DNA from: Vibrio campbellii CAIM 519 = NBRC 15631 = ATCC 25920
GTDB taxonomy: Bacteria; Pseudomonadota; Gammaproteobacteria; Enterobacterales; Vibrionaceae
Assembly: GCF_002163755.1 (NCBI RefSeq)
Contig: NZ_CP015864.1
Location: 1,178,001-1,242,000, forward strand
DNA length: 64,000 nt
Direction: 5' to 3'
Shown here: positions 63,004 through 64,000 of the stretch, in pieces
Position numbering within the stretch: position 1 is the stretch's first letter
How the letters are laid out: each line of letters opens with the position of its first letter
Notes under the pieces: model-generated
Seen by the model: only the letters and a program-made list of their open reading frames with translations
Database searches by the model: none
Told to the model about the DNA's origin: nothing
Made by a program: the position numbers and the translations under genes

Positions 63004-64000
63004 ATGCGGTTGTATCATGTTTTTCTGAGTAGTGTTTTACTCATGGGACCACTGGCAGTTTGTGCAGAAACGGCGAATAACGGTGACGACTCTGATTTCA
63101 CAACATTTATTATTGGCGGCCAACAAGCCTCTGCTAATCAACTCCCTTTCTTTGCTCGCCTAATATTGCACCGCACTGGCTCGCGTCAGTTTGCCAACAT
63201 CTGTGGTGGTACGATCGTCAATGACCGCTACATCATGACCGCTGCACACTGTGTAGAATCGGACGTATTTACTGATGGTTGGACAATCAATGATCTTCGA
63301 GTCTTGGTGAAGAACCCAACCATGAATGATGTGTTTGTTGAAGAGTTCAAAGACGTACGTTCGATTACGATTCATCCAGACTACAATCCCAATGACCTGT
63401 GGATTAACGATATCGCCATTTTGGAGCTCACTCGTTCAATCACTGATAACGTTCAATCTATCACTTTGCCGCAAGACTTTGGTGACTACAGTAACCAGTC
63501 GGTGTACCAGGTTTTCGGGCTTGGGCAAACGTCAACCGACGACCAAACAGGACCGAATTACCTTCGCTGGGCAGAAATTCAGCCGCTCACCGATAGCCAA
63601 TGTATTTCACTGGTGCCCGACTTCAACTCACAAGAAAGTTTGTGTGCGAATGGCTTTCCAGACCGCGATTACACAGGGATTTGTAGTGGCGATTCGGGCG
63701 GACCATTAACCTACCAGGATAACAACGGTAACTATCAGCAAATCGGTATTGTCAGTTATGGCTCTTCTAGATGTGAATCCCCAGCGATTCCAAGCGTATT
63801 TGCCGAAGTGTTGAATTACACCCCGTGGATCGAAGCACAAACCAGCGCTGGAACAAAAACAACTTATGATGCCTCGCTTGCGGCAACCGAGGATTATCAT
63901 AGCGAAGGAGACTCCGGTTTTGACCCAGAAGATACCCTCAGTAACGACTTTGGCAACAATGACAGCAGTGGGGGTTCTATCGGGTCCGGATGGCTCGTAT
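63004..64000 (+). CDS. Secreted trypsin-like serine protease with GlyGly-CTERM, partial
   Basis: ATG 63004 follows AAGGACGG. A signal peptide is followed by the S1 protease domain with a near-canonical IIGGQ start, TAAHC (His), ININDIAIL-type Asp region and GDSGGP (Ser). At the window edge it reads SSGGSIGSGWLV, the start of a GlyGly-CTERM sorting signal, as in V. cholerae VesB-type proteases. It should be exported by type II secretion and processed by rhombosortase at the cell surface. The 3' end is outside the window. Confidence 0.92.
   Translation, partial: MRLYHVFLSSVLLMGPLAVCAETANNGDDSDFTTFIIGGQQASANQLPFFARLILHRTGSRQFANICGGTIVNDRYIMTAAHCVESDVFTDGWTINDLRVLVKNPTMNDVFVEEFKDVRSITIHPDYNPNDLWINDIAILELTRSITDNVQSITLPQDFGDYSNQSVYQVFGLGQTSTDDQTGPNYLRWAEIQPLTDSQCISLVPDFNSQESLCANGFPDRDYTGICSGDSGGPLTYQDNNGNYQQIGIVSYGSSRCESPAIPSVFAEVLNYTPWIEAQTSAGTKTTYDASLAATEDYHSEGDSGFDPEDTLSNDFGNNDSSGGSIGSGWLV

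Noticed and set aside
1..64000. CRISPR arrays, tRNA and rRNA genes, insertion sequences
   Set aside because: I looked for regular direct repeats with spacers, tRNA CCA-ends and transposase motifs and saw none. The regular 75-bp periodicity at 4.8-8.0 kb is protein-coding.

Overview
The window looks like a Vibrio chromosome carrying a P2/K139-like prophage of about 39.8 kb. The host assignment rests on the kbl-tdh operon with its neighbours, a GlyGly-CTERM trypsin-like protease, integron attC sites of the Vibrio repeat type, and K139-type tail genes (DUF2586 sheath, DUF2597 tube, DUF2590). Species cannot be read from the sequence; a Harveyi- or Splendidus-clade Vibrio is a guess.

Left flank (1-4.4 kb): a partial secreted M91-type zinc metallopeptidase, a D-threonine-aldolase-like PLP enzyme, and an unrecognised protein with a CNF-like Gly-Cys...His signature whose signal peptide seems to sit in another frame.

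Prophage (about 4,403-44,220): it is inserted in the 3' end of tdh. A 136-bp tdh fragment is left at attL, and the phage supplies the last codons and the terminator of the intact tdh at attR. From left to right: a tandemly duplicated two-gene module of secreted 25-residue-repeat (DUF285/BspA-like) proteins; a leftward late operon from scaffold to baseplate spike (25.2 to 8.8 kb) with an E/E'-type -1 frameshift before the tape measure; rightward terminase and portal genes; a 69-bp direct repeat (possible cos region) on both sides of two small secreted-protein genes; LysE and GNAT genes with a lone attC; an Ogr/Delta activator; a LexA-controlled small gene; the HUH replication initiator; a CII/Cox versus CI switch; a RexA/RexB-like gene pair; a four-cassette integron array without an integron integrase; and a LexA-controlled integrase.

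Right flank (44.2-64 kb): tdh and kbl with a perfect CRP site; an operon of a Tat-exported class V aminotransferase, a periplasmic binding protein and a GGDEF-EAL protein; a two-component system in which both genes are frameshifted; a spondin-domain lipoprotein; a LysR regulator with a VOC protein; a PepSY membrane protein with a DUF2946 protein; a cytochrome b562 homologue, a PHP hydrolase, an SRPBCC protein, an EamA exporter with a divergent LysR regulator, and a partial secreted serine protease.

The most interesting material is the accessory load of the prophage. A RexAB-like exclusion pair lies beside the repressor, integron cassettes (including an FRG-domain protein) have been captured by a phage, and the SOS response appears to control both the integrase and a candidate antirepressor.
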